This document shows, in pieces, positions 18,271-26,820 of a stretch of DNA of 64,000 nt. The notes beneath the pieces were generated by a model. It was not told where the DNA came from and made no database searches. It saw only the letters and a program-made list of their open reading frames with translations. The DNA lies in NCBI GenBank assembly GCA_963812415.1, contig CAWEVH010000031.1:1-64000 (forward strand), read 5' to 3'. Within the stretch, counting starts at the first letter, position 1. The number at the start of each line of letters is the position of its first letter. Source of the DNA: JACVRW01 sp963812415. GTDB taxonomy: Bacteria; Actinomycetota; Thermoleophilia; Solirubrobacterales; Thermoleophilaceae. Position numbers and translations under genes: made by a program.

Positions 18271-20275
18271 GGCGCGCCAGGCGGCGGAGACCCAGACTCG
18301 GATCATCCGTCCCGCCCGGTCCCGGTCCTCGGATCCGGGGCTGGCCGGACAGCTCGCACGCTGGGTGACGATCGCGCTGCTCGGCCTGTTCGGCTTCGGC
18401 TCGGGTGTGAGCGCCGTGGCGGACGGCTTCTACGACCTCACCGTCTGGGGGCCGATCACGGTCGCGGTGGCCGCGGTGGCCGTGGCGGCGGCGGCCGTGA
18501 CCGCCGCCAAGCCGCGGATCCTGCCGCTCCTCGCGGTCGTCGGCCTCGCCGGTCTGTGGCTCTGGTCCTGGCTGTCGGCGAGCTGGGCCGAGTCGGCCGA
18601 CCAGGCGGTGGTCACCGCCGGGCGCTGGGCGCTCTACACCGCGTTGCTGGTCGCCCTCCTGCTGCTGGCACGATCGGAGCTCGAACGCTGGCTGCCGCTG
18701 ATCTTCGCGACGCTGGGAATCCTCGTCGTCAGCGCGCTGGGTCCTGCTGCGCATGCTCGACGGCGATGTCGAGGCCCTGTTCTTCGGCGGCCGGCTGCGC
18801 GACCCGCTCGGCTACGTGAACGGGCAGGCGGGCTATTTCCTCCTCGGATTCTGGCCCTGCGTTGCCCTCGCGGAGCAGGAACGCAGCAAGATCCTGTCCG
18901 GCTTCGGCGCTGCCGGCGCAATCGTCCTCGGCTCGCTCCTCGTGCTGAGCCAGACGCGCGGCGTCCTGCCCGCCGCCGCCGCATCCGGCCTCATCGTCCT
19001 CCTGGTGGTCCCGGGCCGCCCGCGCCGGGTGTGGGTCCTCGCGCTGACCGGGCTCGCTCTCGCAGCGATCTCCGGCCCGCTGCTCGACGTCTATCAGAAC
19101 CTCCCCGAGGGGCAACCCGCAGACCCTGAGCTCGTACGGGAGGCGGCGCGTCGGATCCTGCTGGTGGCACTGGCCGGGGGCGTCATATGGGCGGTGGCGC
19201 AGGCGCTGCTGGCCCGCTTCACGGGCGGCGACTCACCCGCCGCCGCTTGGACTCGTCGCAGCGAGTCCGTGCTGGCAGCCGGAGCGGTGGTGGTCGCGCT
19301 CCTGGCCGTGATCGTGGCCGTCGGCAACCCCGTCGACAAGCTCGAGCAGCAGTACGACGACTTCGTGAACCTGCGCGTCGACCAGTCGGACAGCACACGC
19401 TTCCTGTCCGGGGGCGGCTACCGCTACGACTACTGGCGCGTGGCGTGGCTGGAGTTCAAGGACGCGCCACTCCGCGGGCAGGGCGCGGGCAACTACGACG
19501 ACCTCTACTTCATCGAGCGCCGGACGGCCGAGGACATTCGCCAGCCGCACAGCCTGCCGCTGCAGGTCTTGGCCGAGCTCGGCCTCGTCGGGATGCTGTT
19601 TCTCTGCCTTTTCGTCGGCGCCGCGCTGGCCGGGCTGTGGCGACAGTCGCGCCGAGCGCGCCAGCGTCCCGAGCGGCGGATCGTGGCCGTGGCGGCCGGG
19701 GGTGCGTTCGTGGCCTGGTTCGCTCACACGAGCGTCGACTGGCTGCACAACATCCCGGGCGTCACGGGAGTTGCGCTGTGCGCGCGTGCTCGCGCTCGTG
19801 GCGCCGTGGACGAGGCGCCGAGGGGCCTCGATCTCGACCCGGATAGTCACGGTCGCGCTCGTGGCCGTCGCGGCGGTGGCGGCCGCGGACTCGGTGGGCC
19901 GGCTCGCCTACGCGGACAAGGACCGCATCGACGCCCGCGATTCGCTCCGCTGCGATCCCGTGGAGGCGCTCCGCCTGGCCAACGAGTCGCTCGCCCTCAA
20001 TCGACGAGTCGGTGCCCGCCCGTTACGTGAAGTCCGCCGCCTACGCGCGCCTGGGGAGGTACCGGCAGGCCCGGGAAACGCTCCTCGACGCCGTGGAGGT
20101 TGAGCCGCGCGACCACCTGACCTGGGCGCTCCTCGGGGACCTCGCGGCGAGGCGCGGCAAGTTCCGGGAGGCGCGCGAGTACTACGAGCGGTCGCTCGAA
20201 CTCAACCCCCGCAATCCGTTCGTGAAGGCGCTGGCCGAAGACCCTCGGAGCGCGATACCCGAAACCGCCAATTAG
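18263..20275 (+). CDS. O-antigen ligase/polymerase (Wzy_C) with TPR tail (frame broken)
   Basis: About 670 residues with some ten TM segments, for example WVTIALLGLFGFGSGVSAVA and IVLGSLLVLSQTRGVLPAAA. The Wzy_C loop reads YDYWRVAWLEFKDAPLRGQG, then NYDDLYF and the QPHSLPLQVLAELGLVGML motif with the conserved His. After the last TM, a soluble C-terminal module has TPR repeats (ALRLANESLAL, YVKSAAYARLGRYRQARETL, EYYERSLELNPRNPFVKALA). Frame changes lie near 18745, 19790 and 20005. The likely start is the GTG at 18263, overlapping the upstream glycosidase stop. It would polymerise or transfer lipid-linked repeat units on the outer face of the membrane. A degraded second copy of the TPR end follows at 20487. 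Confidence 0.85.
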
Positions 20276-20310
20276 CCCCTGGATGGTGCAGGAAGGAACG
20301 CGCTCATCGG

Positions 20311-20339
20311 TGGCGCTCGACAGAAACATGACTTATGCT
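20311..20339 (+). promoter_or_regulatory. Candidate promoter TGGCGC-N17-TATGCT (copy 1)
   Basis: TGGCGC at 20311-20316 and TATGCT at 20334-20339, 17 bases apart. The same pair with the same spacing precedes the second RRE gene (20871-20899). The stretch from here to the GTG at 20377, including the GAAGGGA ribosome site, is clearly related between the two copies. Confidence 0.45.
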
Positions 20340-20376
20340 GGGCATCGATTCCGGCGAGCGAAGGGAACGAGGACTC

Positions 20377-20487
20377 GTGGGTTGGATGAACGGTAAGCGA
20401 TCCGTAGCGCGAACCGCTGCGTCATCGCGGTTGAAGAAGCCGCTTGCGCGGTCGGAAGAGCTCGTCATCGAGGAGCTCGGCGATGAG
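20377..20487 (+). pseudogene. Truncated RRE (PqqD-like) gene, first 37 codons
   Basis: From the GTG at 20377 the frame reads VGWMNGKRSVARTAASSRLK and KPLARSEELVIEELGDE. The intact gene at 20936 begins VGWISGKKAKRQDVSSVGPY and RPLARSQDLIVEEVGDE, so this is the N-terminus of a diverged paralogue (about half the residues identical). At 20487 the homology ends abruptly and the sequence becomes the end of a Wzy-TPR gene in another frame. The remaining RRE, signal and Cys-rich parts are missing, so no functional product is expected. Confidence 0.75.
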
Positions 20488-20822
20488 ACTCGCTCCGCTC
20501 CGACCCCGTGGAATCGCTGCGGCTCGCGAACGAGTCGCTCGCCTTGAACGACACGTCGGTTCCCGCCCTCTACGTGAAGTCGGCCGCCTACGCGCGCGTG
20601 GGTAGGTATCGCGAAGCCCGCCGAACGCTCCTCGACGCCGTTGAGCTCGAGCCCCGTGACCACCTCACCTGGGCCCTGCTCGGCGACCTGACGGCCAGGC
20701 GCGGCAGGTTCCGCGAGGCCCGTCGCTACTACCTGCGCTCGCTGGAGCTGAATCCGCGCAACCCGTTCGTGAAGCCGCTCGCTAAGGATCCGCGGAGCGT
20801 CCTGGCCGAAGGCGACGGCTAA
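20487..20822 (+). pseudogene. Detached TPR tail of a second Wzy-type gene
   Basis: The frame reads DSLRSDPVESLRLANESLAL, YVKSAAYARVGRYREARRTL and SLELNPRNPFVKPLAKDPRS to a stop at 20822. It is about 80 percent identical in protein to the end of the polymerase at 18263-20275. The membrane part is absent. A start at 20508 (GTG) could allow a 104-residue soluble TPR protein, so a working product is not excluded. The DNA differs at many third positions from the first copy, so this is an old duplication and not an assembly repeat. Confidence 0.7.
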
Positions 20823-20870
20823 GAGACCTACCACCATTCGGGGGGTCCGAGGGCGTCTTTCCGGGGTCGC

Positions 20871-20899
20871 TGGCGCTTCACGGGGACTTGACGTATGCT
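20871..20899 (+). promoter_or_regulatory. Candidate promoter TGGCGC-N17-TATGCT (copy 2)
   Basis: TGGCGC at 20871-20876 and TATGCT at 20894-20899, with 17 bases between them, 36 bases before the GTG at 20936. A GAAGGGG ribosome site lies between. Conserved with the promoter-like region before the truncated copy. Confidence 0.45.
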
Positions 20900-20935
20900 C
20901 GAACCGGAACTCCGACGAGAAGGGGAACGGAAACC

Positions 20936-21637
20936 GTGGGTTGGATCAGTGGAAAGAAGGCGAAGCGTCAGGACGTTTCGTCGGTGGGCCCATACAGGCC
21001 ACTCGCGCGGTCGCAGGACCTGATCGTCGAGGAGGTCGGCGACGAGGTTCTCGTCTATGACTCGAACGCGGATACGGCCCATTGCCTCAGCCCAGACGCA
21101 GCGAGTGTCTGGCGCCGCTGCGACGGCAAGACGCCGATCGACGGCCTGACCGCGCAGGTCGATCTCAGCGCGGAGCGCGTCGAGAGCGCCTTGAGTGAGC
21201 TGGAGCGCTGTGAGCTGCTCGAGGAGCCGCCCACGCCGGCCGGCCACACCCGGCGAGACCTGACCTTGAAGGTCGCCAAGATCAGCGCGGCTGCCGCGGC
21301 GACCCCGCTGATCATCTCGGTTGCCGCGCCAACGCCGGCACAGGCCGCCACAATCCGCTTCTGCGCACAGTTCAGCTCAGGCAACTGCGGCATGGAGACA
21401 AGCGGGGGGTGCTCGGGCACGCAGGGGTGCTGCTGCTGCACTCCGGCAATGATCCGGCGGAAGGATCGGCCGTTTCCGGGGCCCGCGAACTCGCCTTGCA
21501 ACACCTTTGAAACAACATTGAACCAGTGCAAGACCTGCGTTCCGTGCGATCAGCAGGGCGTCTGCGATGACTTTGGGCATCTGCCCGGCACGGACTGCGG
21601 CAACGAGAGTGGCTGCCCGACCCCTACCCCAACCTGA
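20936..21637 (+). CDS. RRE (PqqD-like) protein with internal Tat-like signal and 14-cysteine domain
   Basis: 233 residues in three parts. Residues 20-98 match the PqqD/RRE fold (VGDEVLVYDSNADTAHCLSP, DAASVWRRCDGKTPIDGL). Residues 105-138 form a signal-like segment inside the protein: twin Arg (HTRRDLTLKVAKI), a hydrophobic core (ISAAAAATPLIISVA) and a possible cleavage site (TPAQA|A). Residues 139-233 contain 14 Cys, including a CCCC run at 165-168. RREs bind leader peptides of ribosomally made modified peptides; the same chain here also carries what looks like an exported Cys-rich cargo. Start GTG 20936 is supported by conserved spacing to the ribosome site in both copies. The neighbours (nucleotidyltransferase, MauE-thioredoxin, HprK-like kinase) suggest a maturation system. 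Function unproven. Confidence 0.8.
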   Translation: MGWISGKKAKRQDVSSVGPYRPLARSQDLIVEEVGDEVLVYDSNADTAHCLSPDAASVWRRCDGKTPIDGLTAQVDLSAERVESALSELERCELLEEPPTPAGHTRRDLTLKVAKISAAAAATPLIISVAAPTPAQAATIRFCAQFSSGNCGMETSGGCSGTQGCCCCTPAMIRRKDRPFPGPANSPCNTFETTLNQCKTCVPCDQQGVCDDFGHLPGTDCGNESGCPTPTPT

Positions 21638-21642
21638 TTGAT

Positions 21643-21667
21643 CCGAAGACACCACTGCGCTCTTCGG
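21643..21667. terminator. Possible bidirectional hairpin terminator
   Basis: CCGAAGA at 21643-21649 pairs perfectly with TCTTCGG at 21661-21667 across an 11-base loop, between two convergent genes. There is no T tract, so it could be a weak or factor-assisted terminator. Confidence 0.4.
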
Positions 21668-21704
21668 GCACGAGCCAATTCGAAGTGCTCCGTCTGCGGC
21701 TAGG

Positions 21705-22667
21705 CTAGCCGCGCTCGCCGGCGCGCCGCGCCCGAGCTCGGTAGCGCGCTGCTCTAGCTGCCCAGAGCGGGGCGCGGAGAATGTGGCGAGCGTATGCCAG
21801 CAGCAGCCATCTCCTGCCGCGCGCTGCCCAGGAGAACTCGCGTCGGATCCATCGCCGGGTCGGAAACAGCGATCGCCGGAGCACGTTCACCCGCTCCCGG
21901 GCCCCGCTCGCCTCGACGATGGCCTGCAGGTGAAAGGTCCCGCGGGGCCGCTCGTCGCGATGGCGAATCTCCCAGTCGAGCTGAGGGGTCGGGGGTAGTT
22001 CCAGCTCCTCGGCGATTCGAGCCCCGCCGGGCGTGAGCCTGAGACCTGCGGCGAAGGCCGGAACGGCTTGGACGACCTGCGCGAGCTCTGCGGCCGGCCG
22101 CCACACGTCGGCTGGCCAACGCTCGATGGCCCGGGCGAGATCGCCGATCGCCTTGGCGTCGTCGGGCCCGTGCTGGGCCGCATGCAGAGCGACGTGAAAG
22201 GCGAGCCCCTCCTGGCTGAGAATGGCCACCTCCTTGCCCTGGAGCTCTATCGAGTCCCGCCTCGCGACGAGGGCTTCCCAGACCAGCTCGTCCGGAGCCT
22301 CGCAGCGGTCGAGCCGCCAATGGAGATCGATGAGCAGGGGCCCCCCCGTCTCCCCCGCGCGCGCCCAGACCTCGGAGTGCTGGATCCCCGCGACGTCGAC
22401 GATCCCGAGCACCTCGTGGCCTCTTACATAGCCGAGCTCTTGGAGTGCCTCACCCGCCGGGTCGAGATCCCGCCGCGGGATCAGCAGGTCGACGTCCACG
22501 TAGCCGCGCGCCTCGCCATCCCTGTAGAGGCGCCGCGCCAGGGCGGGTCCCTTGAGGAGCACCGCCGTGACACCCGCCGCTTCAAGCGCCCCAAGCGCCG
22601 CGATCGCCGCCCTGTCGAGCTCATCTCGCCGACGCAGCCCGTGGGCGCGCGCAGCGAACTCGTCCAA
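21705..22667 (-). CDS. Nucleotidyltransferase family protein (NTP_transf_5-like)
   Basis: 320 residues. The N-terminal half matches the family-5 nucleotidyltransferase pattern: GVTAVLLKGPALARRLYRDG and YVDVDLLIPRRDLDPAGEAL, where the DVDLL acids bind metal. LIDLHWRLDR and FHVALHAAQHGPDDAKAIGD complete the core; the C-terminal part is basic and helical. Relatives occur in lasso-peptide and other RiPP-like gene sets and in polysaccharide loci. The frame has only a TTG start (22667); an ATG at 22684 in another frame (MADSRG) suggests one indel near the start. It lies downstream of the MauE-thioredoxin gene on the same strand (57 bases) and is convergent with the RRE gene. Confidence 0.8.
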   Translation of the reverse strand: MDEFAARAHGLRRRDELDRAAIAALGALEAAGVTAVLLKGPALARRLYRDGEARGYVDVDLLIPRRDLDPAGEALQELGYVRGHEVLGIVDVAGIQHSEVWARAGETGGPLLIDLHWRLDRCEAPDELVWEALVARRDSIELQGKEVAILSQEGLAFHVALHAAQHGPDDAKAIGDLARAIERWPADVWRPAAELAQVVQAVPAFAAGLRLTPGGARIAEELELPPTPQLDWEIRHRDERPRGTFHLQAIVEASGARERVNVLRRSLFPTRRWIRREFSWAARGRRWLLLAYARHILRAPLWAARAARYRARARRAGERG

Positions 22668-22724
22668 CCGCGGGAGTCGGCCATCCTAACGAGGCTGCTG
22701 ACCCGAGCGAGCGTCGTCCAGGCG

Positions 22725-23756
22725 TCAGCCGACCGGCTGGATCGCCGACGCCCCAGCGGAGCGCTCCAACGCGTGCTCTCGTATCGTGAGCCGTATCAGC
22801 GACTCGATCCCGGGGCCAGACACCAGCGAGCTGGCGATTCGACCCGCGGGCGAGACCACCACTGCGGTGGGAGTCACCCCGACCCGGTATGCCTGGGTCA
22901 CCTCCCAGGCCTCCTGCAGCAGGACGTCCGCGGAGCGGTTGCGCACAGCGAGGAGGTTGTCCGCGGGGGCGCCGTCGCTGACGATGGCGATGGTGACGTC
23001 GGCCGCGAGCGCCGGCTGCCAGCGGCCGGCGGAGGCGAACATTTCCAGGCATGAGCTACAGCCCGGTGAGACGAAGACGAGGGCGACCGGCTTACCTCGC
23101 GCACGCAGCGCGTCCAGCGTCACGGTCTCGCCCTCGCGGGCGCTCTTGAGGGTGAATCCCGGAGCCATGGAGCCGACGGGCAGCCCTGGCGGCAGCGTCT
23201 CGAGCTTGCTTTGGGCGTCGTCGAGATCTCGCCGAAGGGTGCGGGTCTCTCGCCAGAAGTGGAGAGCGAACGCGCCGAGAACGGCGGCGACCACGCACAC
23301 GGTGATCGCCACGAGCTCGGCGGCCGTCCGGTCCGCCACCCACGCGGAGATAGACGGCCCCGGACCCTCCGCGACCACCAGGGCCGCGGGCGCGGCGAGC
23401 GCCAGATTGCGCACCAGCGTCCCCCGCCCCGCCGGGGCGGAGTGAAGCTGGCCGAAGCAGTTGCAGTCGGGGGCCCGTCCCTGGAGCATGGCGTAGCCGA
23501 TCCCCACGCTGAACGCGAGGAGCAGGAACAGGGCCGCGAGGCCTCCCCATTGCGCCGTGGCCGGGGGCAGGAGGGCTAGCGCCGTGCCGAGCTCAGCGAG
23601 CGGCAGCGCGATCGCGACCGCGGGCCGCAGGCGTGCCGGAACGCCGAAGCCCGCCAGGGCCCTGAGCGTTCCCGGTCGGTCGCGGAGCTTGGCAACCCCG
23701 GCGATGACGAAGACCACGCCGAGCAGTACCCGCGCGCCAACCAGCAGAGAGCCCAT
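22725..23756 (-). CDS. MauE/DoxX-like membrane protein fused to a thioredoxin domain
   Basis: 343 residues, intact. The N-terminal half has four TM helices typical of MauE (VLLGVVFVIAGVAKLRDRPG, LPLAELGTALALLPPA) and the redox pair CNC at residues 98-100 (DCNCFGQ). A fifth TM lies near 148-166. The C-terminal half (about 195-335) is a TlpA/AhpC-like thioredoxin domain with active site PGCSSC (Cys233, Cys236) and a cis-Pro loop GVTPTAVVV. Such proteins move electrons across the membrane to form or isomerise disulfides. A natural substrate would be the exported 14-Cys domain encoded at 20936-21637; that link is inference from adjacency. Confidence 0.85.
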   Translation of the reverse strand: MGSLLVGARVLLGVVFVIAGVAKLRDRPGTLRALAGFGVPARLRPAVAIALPLAELGTALALLPPATAQWGGLAALFLLLAFSVGIGYAMLQGRAPDCNCFGQLHSAPAGRGTLVRNLALAAPAALVVAEGPGPSISAWVADRTAAELVAITVCVVAAVLGAFALHFWRETRTLRRDLDDAQSKLETLPPGLPVGSMAPGFTLKSAREGETVTLDALRARGKPVALVFVSPGCSSCLEMFASAGRWQPALAADVTIAIVSDGAPADNLLAVRNRSADVLLQEAWEVTQAYRVGVTPTAVVVSPAGRIASSLVSGPGIESLIRLTIREHALERSAGASAIQPVG

Positions 23757-23812
23757 TGCGCCACTGTAGCGGCAATTTGGCGACCTAGCGATACCTCTAT
23801 ATCCGTGTCACC

Positions 23813-24646
23813 ATGGGCGCTGACATGAGCGACCTGGGGCGAAATGGCCGTGTGCGCGAGACGGAGATGGCCTTCGAGGCGTATGGCGTGCGCCTGGCCG
23901 TCGCCGCGGGCGACCAGGAGGTCCTGGAGCGGGTGCTGCAGTTCATGCCGCCCGGCGCGGAGCCGTGCCCGCCCGAGACGGTCGAGTGCCGCTTCTCGCT
24001 CGTGCGCGGAGAGCTCGGCACCTATTCGATCCACCGAAACGGCAAGCGGCTCAACGGCACCAAGAGCCTCCAGCTGGACGTGGCGCTGGAGCTGCTCGAC
24101 TCTCAGATTCGGATCTACCTCGGGCGCAGAGCGCCCGACGCGATCTTCATCCACGCCGGCGCCGTCTCCCACCGGGGGGTGGCCGTGGTGATGCCGGGCA
24201 TGAGCTTTGCCGGCAAGACGACCCTCGTCGCCGCGCTCGTTCGGGCGGGCGCCCTCTACTACTCCGACGAGTTCGCGGTCATCGACCGGGAAGGGTTCGT
24301 GAACCCGTACCCGAAGCCGCTCTCGGTGCGCACCAACGGGTGGATGCAGATCGATCAGACGGTCGAGAGCCACGGCGGGGTCACGGGAGAGGGTCGCGTG
24401 CCGCTCGGGATGATCGTGATCACGAGCTATCGCGCCGACGCCGAATGGAGCCCGCAGCAGCGCTCGCAAGGAGCCGGTGCGATGGCTCTGCTGGCGAACG
24501 CCGTTCCCGCCCGCGAGCGCTCCCAGGAGGTCATGGAGGTGGTCTCGCGGGCCGCCGAGGGAGCGCTGGTGATCGAGAGCGACCGTGCCGAGGCCGACGC
24601 GATCGCGCCGCTATTGCTGCAAGAGCTCGAGCGACGCGCCGCCTGA
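23813..24646 (+). CDS. HPr kinase-like P-loop protein
   Basis: 277 residues, intact. IFIHAGAVSHRGVAVVMPG, then the P-loop PGMSFAGKTT (residues 128-137) and YYSDEFAVIDREG (149-161, Walker B region) followed by NPYPKPLSVR match the HprK C-terminal kinase fold, without the N-terminal regulatory domain of true HprK. Small HprK-like kinases of this type occur in lasso-peptide clusters, where one is known to phosphorylate the precursor peptide, and beside PqqD and nucleotidyltransferase genes. Divergent from the MauE-thioredoxin gene with 56 bases between the starts. The 3' end overlaps the convergent membrane protein gene by 36 bases. Confidence 0.8.
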   Translation: MGADMSDLGRNGRVRETEMAFEAYGVRLAVAAGDQEVLERVLQFMPPGAEPCPPETVECRFSLVRGELGTYSIHRNGKRLNGTKSLQLDVALELLDSQIRIYLGRRAPDAIFIHAGAVSHRGVAVVMPGMSFAGKTTLVAALVRAGALYYSDEFAVIDREGFVNPYPKPLSVRTNGWMQIDQTVESHGGVTGEGRVPLGMIVITSYRADAEWSPQQRSQGAGAMALLANAVPARERSQEVMEVVSRAAEGALVIESDRAEADAIAPLLLQELERRAA

Positions 24647-25975
24647 GCCGGCTCTGCCGGCGCCGACGCCGGTACGGCGCCTGCCTCTGGCCGTCGACGG
24701 GCGCCCGGCTCGGGCGAACTGCTGGTCGGGGCCGTATGCCGCGAACAGGGCCACGAAGACGAGCGGCGCGAACCACAGCACGTACGACGGCAACCAGAAG
24801 GTGACCGTCAACTCGAAGGCGACGATCACGGCAGCGCCGAGCGCGGCAACCTGCAACGGCCCCCGCCGCGCGGGCACGAACGCAAGCAGCAGCGACAGTC
24901 CGACCGCGGCGGCACGTGCCACGGGCTGCACCGTCTGCAGCTCGGGGAACAGCCACCAGACCGTGGACCCGACCTCGCGAGCGGCCTGAAAGCCGACGGT
25001 TCGATCGTAGATCTCCCGGATGCCCCCATCGGGAATGACGGGCAGGAAGATCGCGGCGGACACGAGGATGAAGCTCCCTGCGAAGACGAGCGCGGAGCGG
25101 CCGCGTCGCTCATCGGCCGCGGTTGCGAACAAGGGCACGACGGCCCCGGGTGCGAACTTCGTCGCGGCCGCCAGAGCCGTGATGGCCCCCCGCAGCGGAG
25201 GCGACCCCAGCGCGAGCAGCGCGGCCACGAGCAGCAGCGCAACGAGGCCGTCGTTGGAGCCGTGTTTCAGAGCGTAGAGCGTGTACGGACAGCTGGCCCA
25301 GGCGAACGCGAGCACCAGGCCGAGGGCCCTGCCGTTGCCCGGATGCAGCCGCCCGCCCAGGAGGAACAGACCCAGCATCGTCAGCAGGTCGAAGCTGACG
25401 GCCGCCGCGCGGGCGGCCCAGTAGTGGCCGCGCCGGACCTCCACGAAGGCGGGCGTTTCCGGCGCCTCCCTTCCGGTCCACTTGGCAGCCCGCTCGAACG
25501 GCACGTAGAACAGGTAGATGCTCGGCCCATAGGTGTTGCCCTGCGGGTCGCCCCTCGACAGAGGCTCGTCGTACAGGCCCTTCCCCTCGGCGATCTGGCG
25601 GGCGCCCTCCGCACTGACGCGCCCCACGTCCACCACCCCGGTCTGGTCGACCTTGACGTACGCGATCCGGAAGCAGGTCAACCCGATCAGAGCGACGAGA
25701 AGCCACGTCATCGGGACCAGGGGGACCAGCGGCCCGGTCGGGCGCGGCGGCCGAAAGCCCACCATGAGCATCCGTACGAGCAGGTAGAGGAGCCCTACCG
25801 CCAGCAGGACGATTCCGGCGTGGTACTGGCTCATCGGCCCGCCGATCTCGAGGATGCGCACCAGCAGGAATCCGACTCCCACGAGCGCGAGCAGGTCGAA
25901 ATGCAGCAGTCGAAATGGCCGGCGAGGATCGACGAACGGAGCGATGCTGAGCAGCCCGAGGGCGAGCCAGACCAC
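24611..25975 (-). CDS. Polytopic GT-C-type (GT87/DUF2029-like) glycosyltransferase
   Basis: 454 residues with about eleven TM segments. The extracytoplasmic loop after the third TM reads VGRVSAEGARQIAEGKGLYD, followed by NTYGPSIYLFYVPFE, similar to GT87 mannosyltransferase-like proteins (a D/E plus YGP motif). KHGSNDGLVALLLVAALLAL and the ATKFAPGAVVPLF segment are also typical. It would use a polyprenyl-phosphate sugar on the outer face. The C-terminal 40 residues are basic and may run past the natural end, because they overlap the HprK-like gene. Alone on its strand with a methyltransferase 43 bases upstream. Confidence 0.75.
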   Translation of the reverse strand: MVWLALGLLSIAPFVDPRRPFRLLHFDLLALVGVGFLLVRILEIGGPMSQYHAGIVLLAVGLLYLLVRMLMVGFRPPRPTGPLVPLVPMTWLLVALIGLTCFRIAYVKVDQTGVVDVGRVSAEGARQIAEGKGLYDEPLSRGDPQGNTYGPSIYLFYVPFERAAKWTGREAPETPAFVEVRRGHYWAARAAAVSFDLLTMLGLFLLGGRLHPGNGRALGLVLAFAWASCPYTLYALKHGSNDGLVALLLVAALLALGSPPLRGAITALAAATKFAPGAVVPLFATAADERRGRSALVFAGSFILVSAAIFLPVIPDGGIREIYDRTVGFQAAREVGSTVWWLFPELQTVQPVARAAAVGLSLLLAFVPARRGPLQVAALGAAVIVAFELTVTFWLPSYVLWFAPLVFVALFAAYGPDQQFARAGRPSTARGRRRTGVGAGRAGSGGASLELLQQ

Positions 25976-26018
25976 GGCGCCAGCTTAGGTCAGGCGTCGG
26001 CTCGGACCGTAGCCGTGC

Positions 26019-26772
26019 TCAGCGGCTCTCGAAGATCGCGACTCGAGCCGGGCCGACACCGATCCGCCGCTGCTTCTTCACCAGGCGAAACCGCTCAGAG
26101 GCGACATCCGGCGGCTGCCAGCCCGGCGGGACGACGTAGATCAGCCGGACACGCCGCGGGTTGCGGTCGAGCGACTCGACGATGCGTTCCACCACCACGT
26201 CGAACGTGTCGCTCCCAAAGGGGTGGTAGAAGTAACCGACGGTGAGATCGTCGGGCACCCGGTAGGTCGTTGCGTCGGCGACGACGATCTCGACGTCCCG
26301 GCATCGGTGCTGATGTCTGCGCGCCGCCAGGGCGGTGCGAGCGGCCTCGGCCAGGGCCGGGGAGATCTCGACTCCGATGACCCGGCGGAAGGGCCATCTC
26401 GCGGCCTGATGGACGGCTCGACCCTTGCCACAGCCGAAGTCCAAGAACGTGTCGCGATCGGAGACGCCGAGGTAGCGGAGCGCCCGCGGTACCACGTGCC
26501 AGCTCGATGGCGCGTAGTGCAATCGATCGGGATGGTCGTGCTCGGGTTCATGGGCAAAGCCCGCGGTGTCGAGCCCCCGGTCCAACACATAGGCTTGCGA
26601 GCCGTTCCGACTCGCGCGCGAGCGCGACCTGCGCCAGCCACACACGACGTCGCGCGTTCTTCACCAGCCCCTTCCGCAACTCCGCCCGAGCCGGGGTTTG
26701 AGCCATCTGTCGCTGCTGCTGTGCCGCCCAGCGCTCGAGCCTGTCCTGCCGAGTTGTGACGTCGTCAGTCAC
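26019..26772 (-). CDS. SAM-dependent methyltransferase (frame broken near 26590)
   Basis: The N-terminus MTDDVTTRQDRLERWAAQQQ and KGLVKNARRRVWLAQVAL is a helical start. After a frame change come LHYAPSSWHVVPRALRYLGV, DTFLDFGCGKGRAVHQAARW (SAM motif I), VIGVEISPALAEAAR (motif II, acidic residue binding ribose) and VEIVVADATTYRVPDDL (motif III). About 250 residues. The FHPFGSDTF-like segment (YFYHPFGSDTFDVVVERIVE) is common in small-molecule methyltransferases of this class. Substrate unknown, probably a sugar of the polysaccharide. Confidence 0.8.
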
Positions 26773-26820
26773 GACGGGCGCGTGTTCGCATCGGAATCGT
26801 TGAGCCCCACCGGGTTTCCA

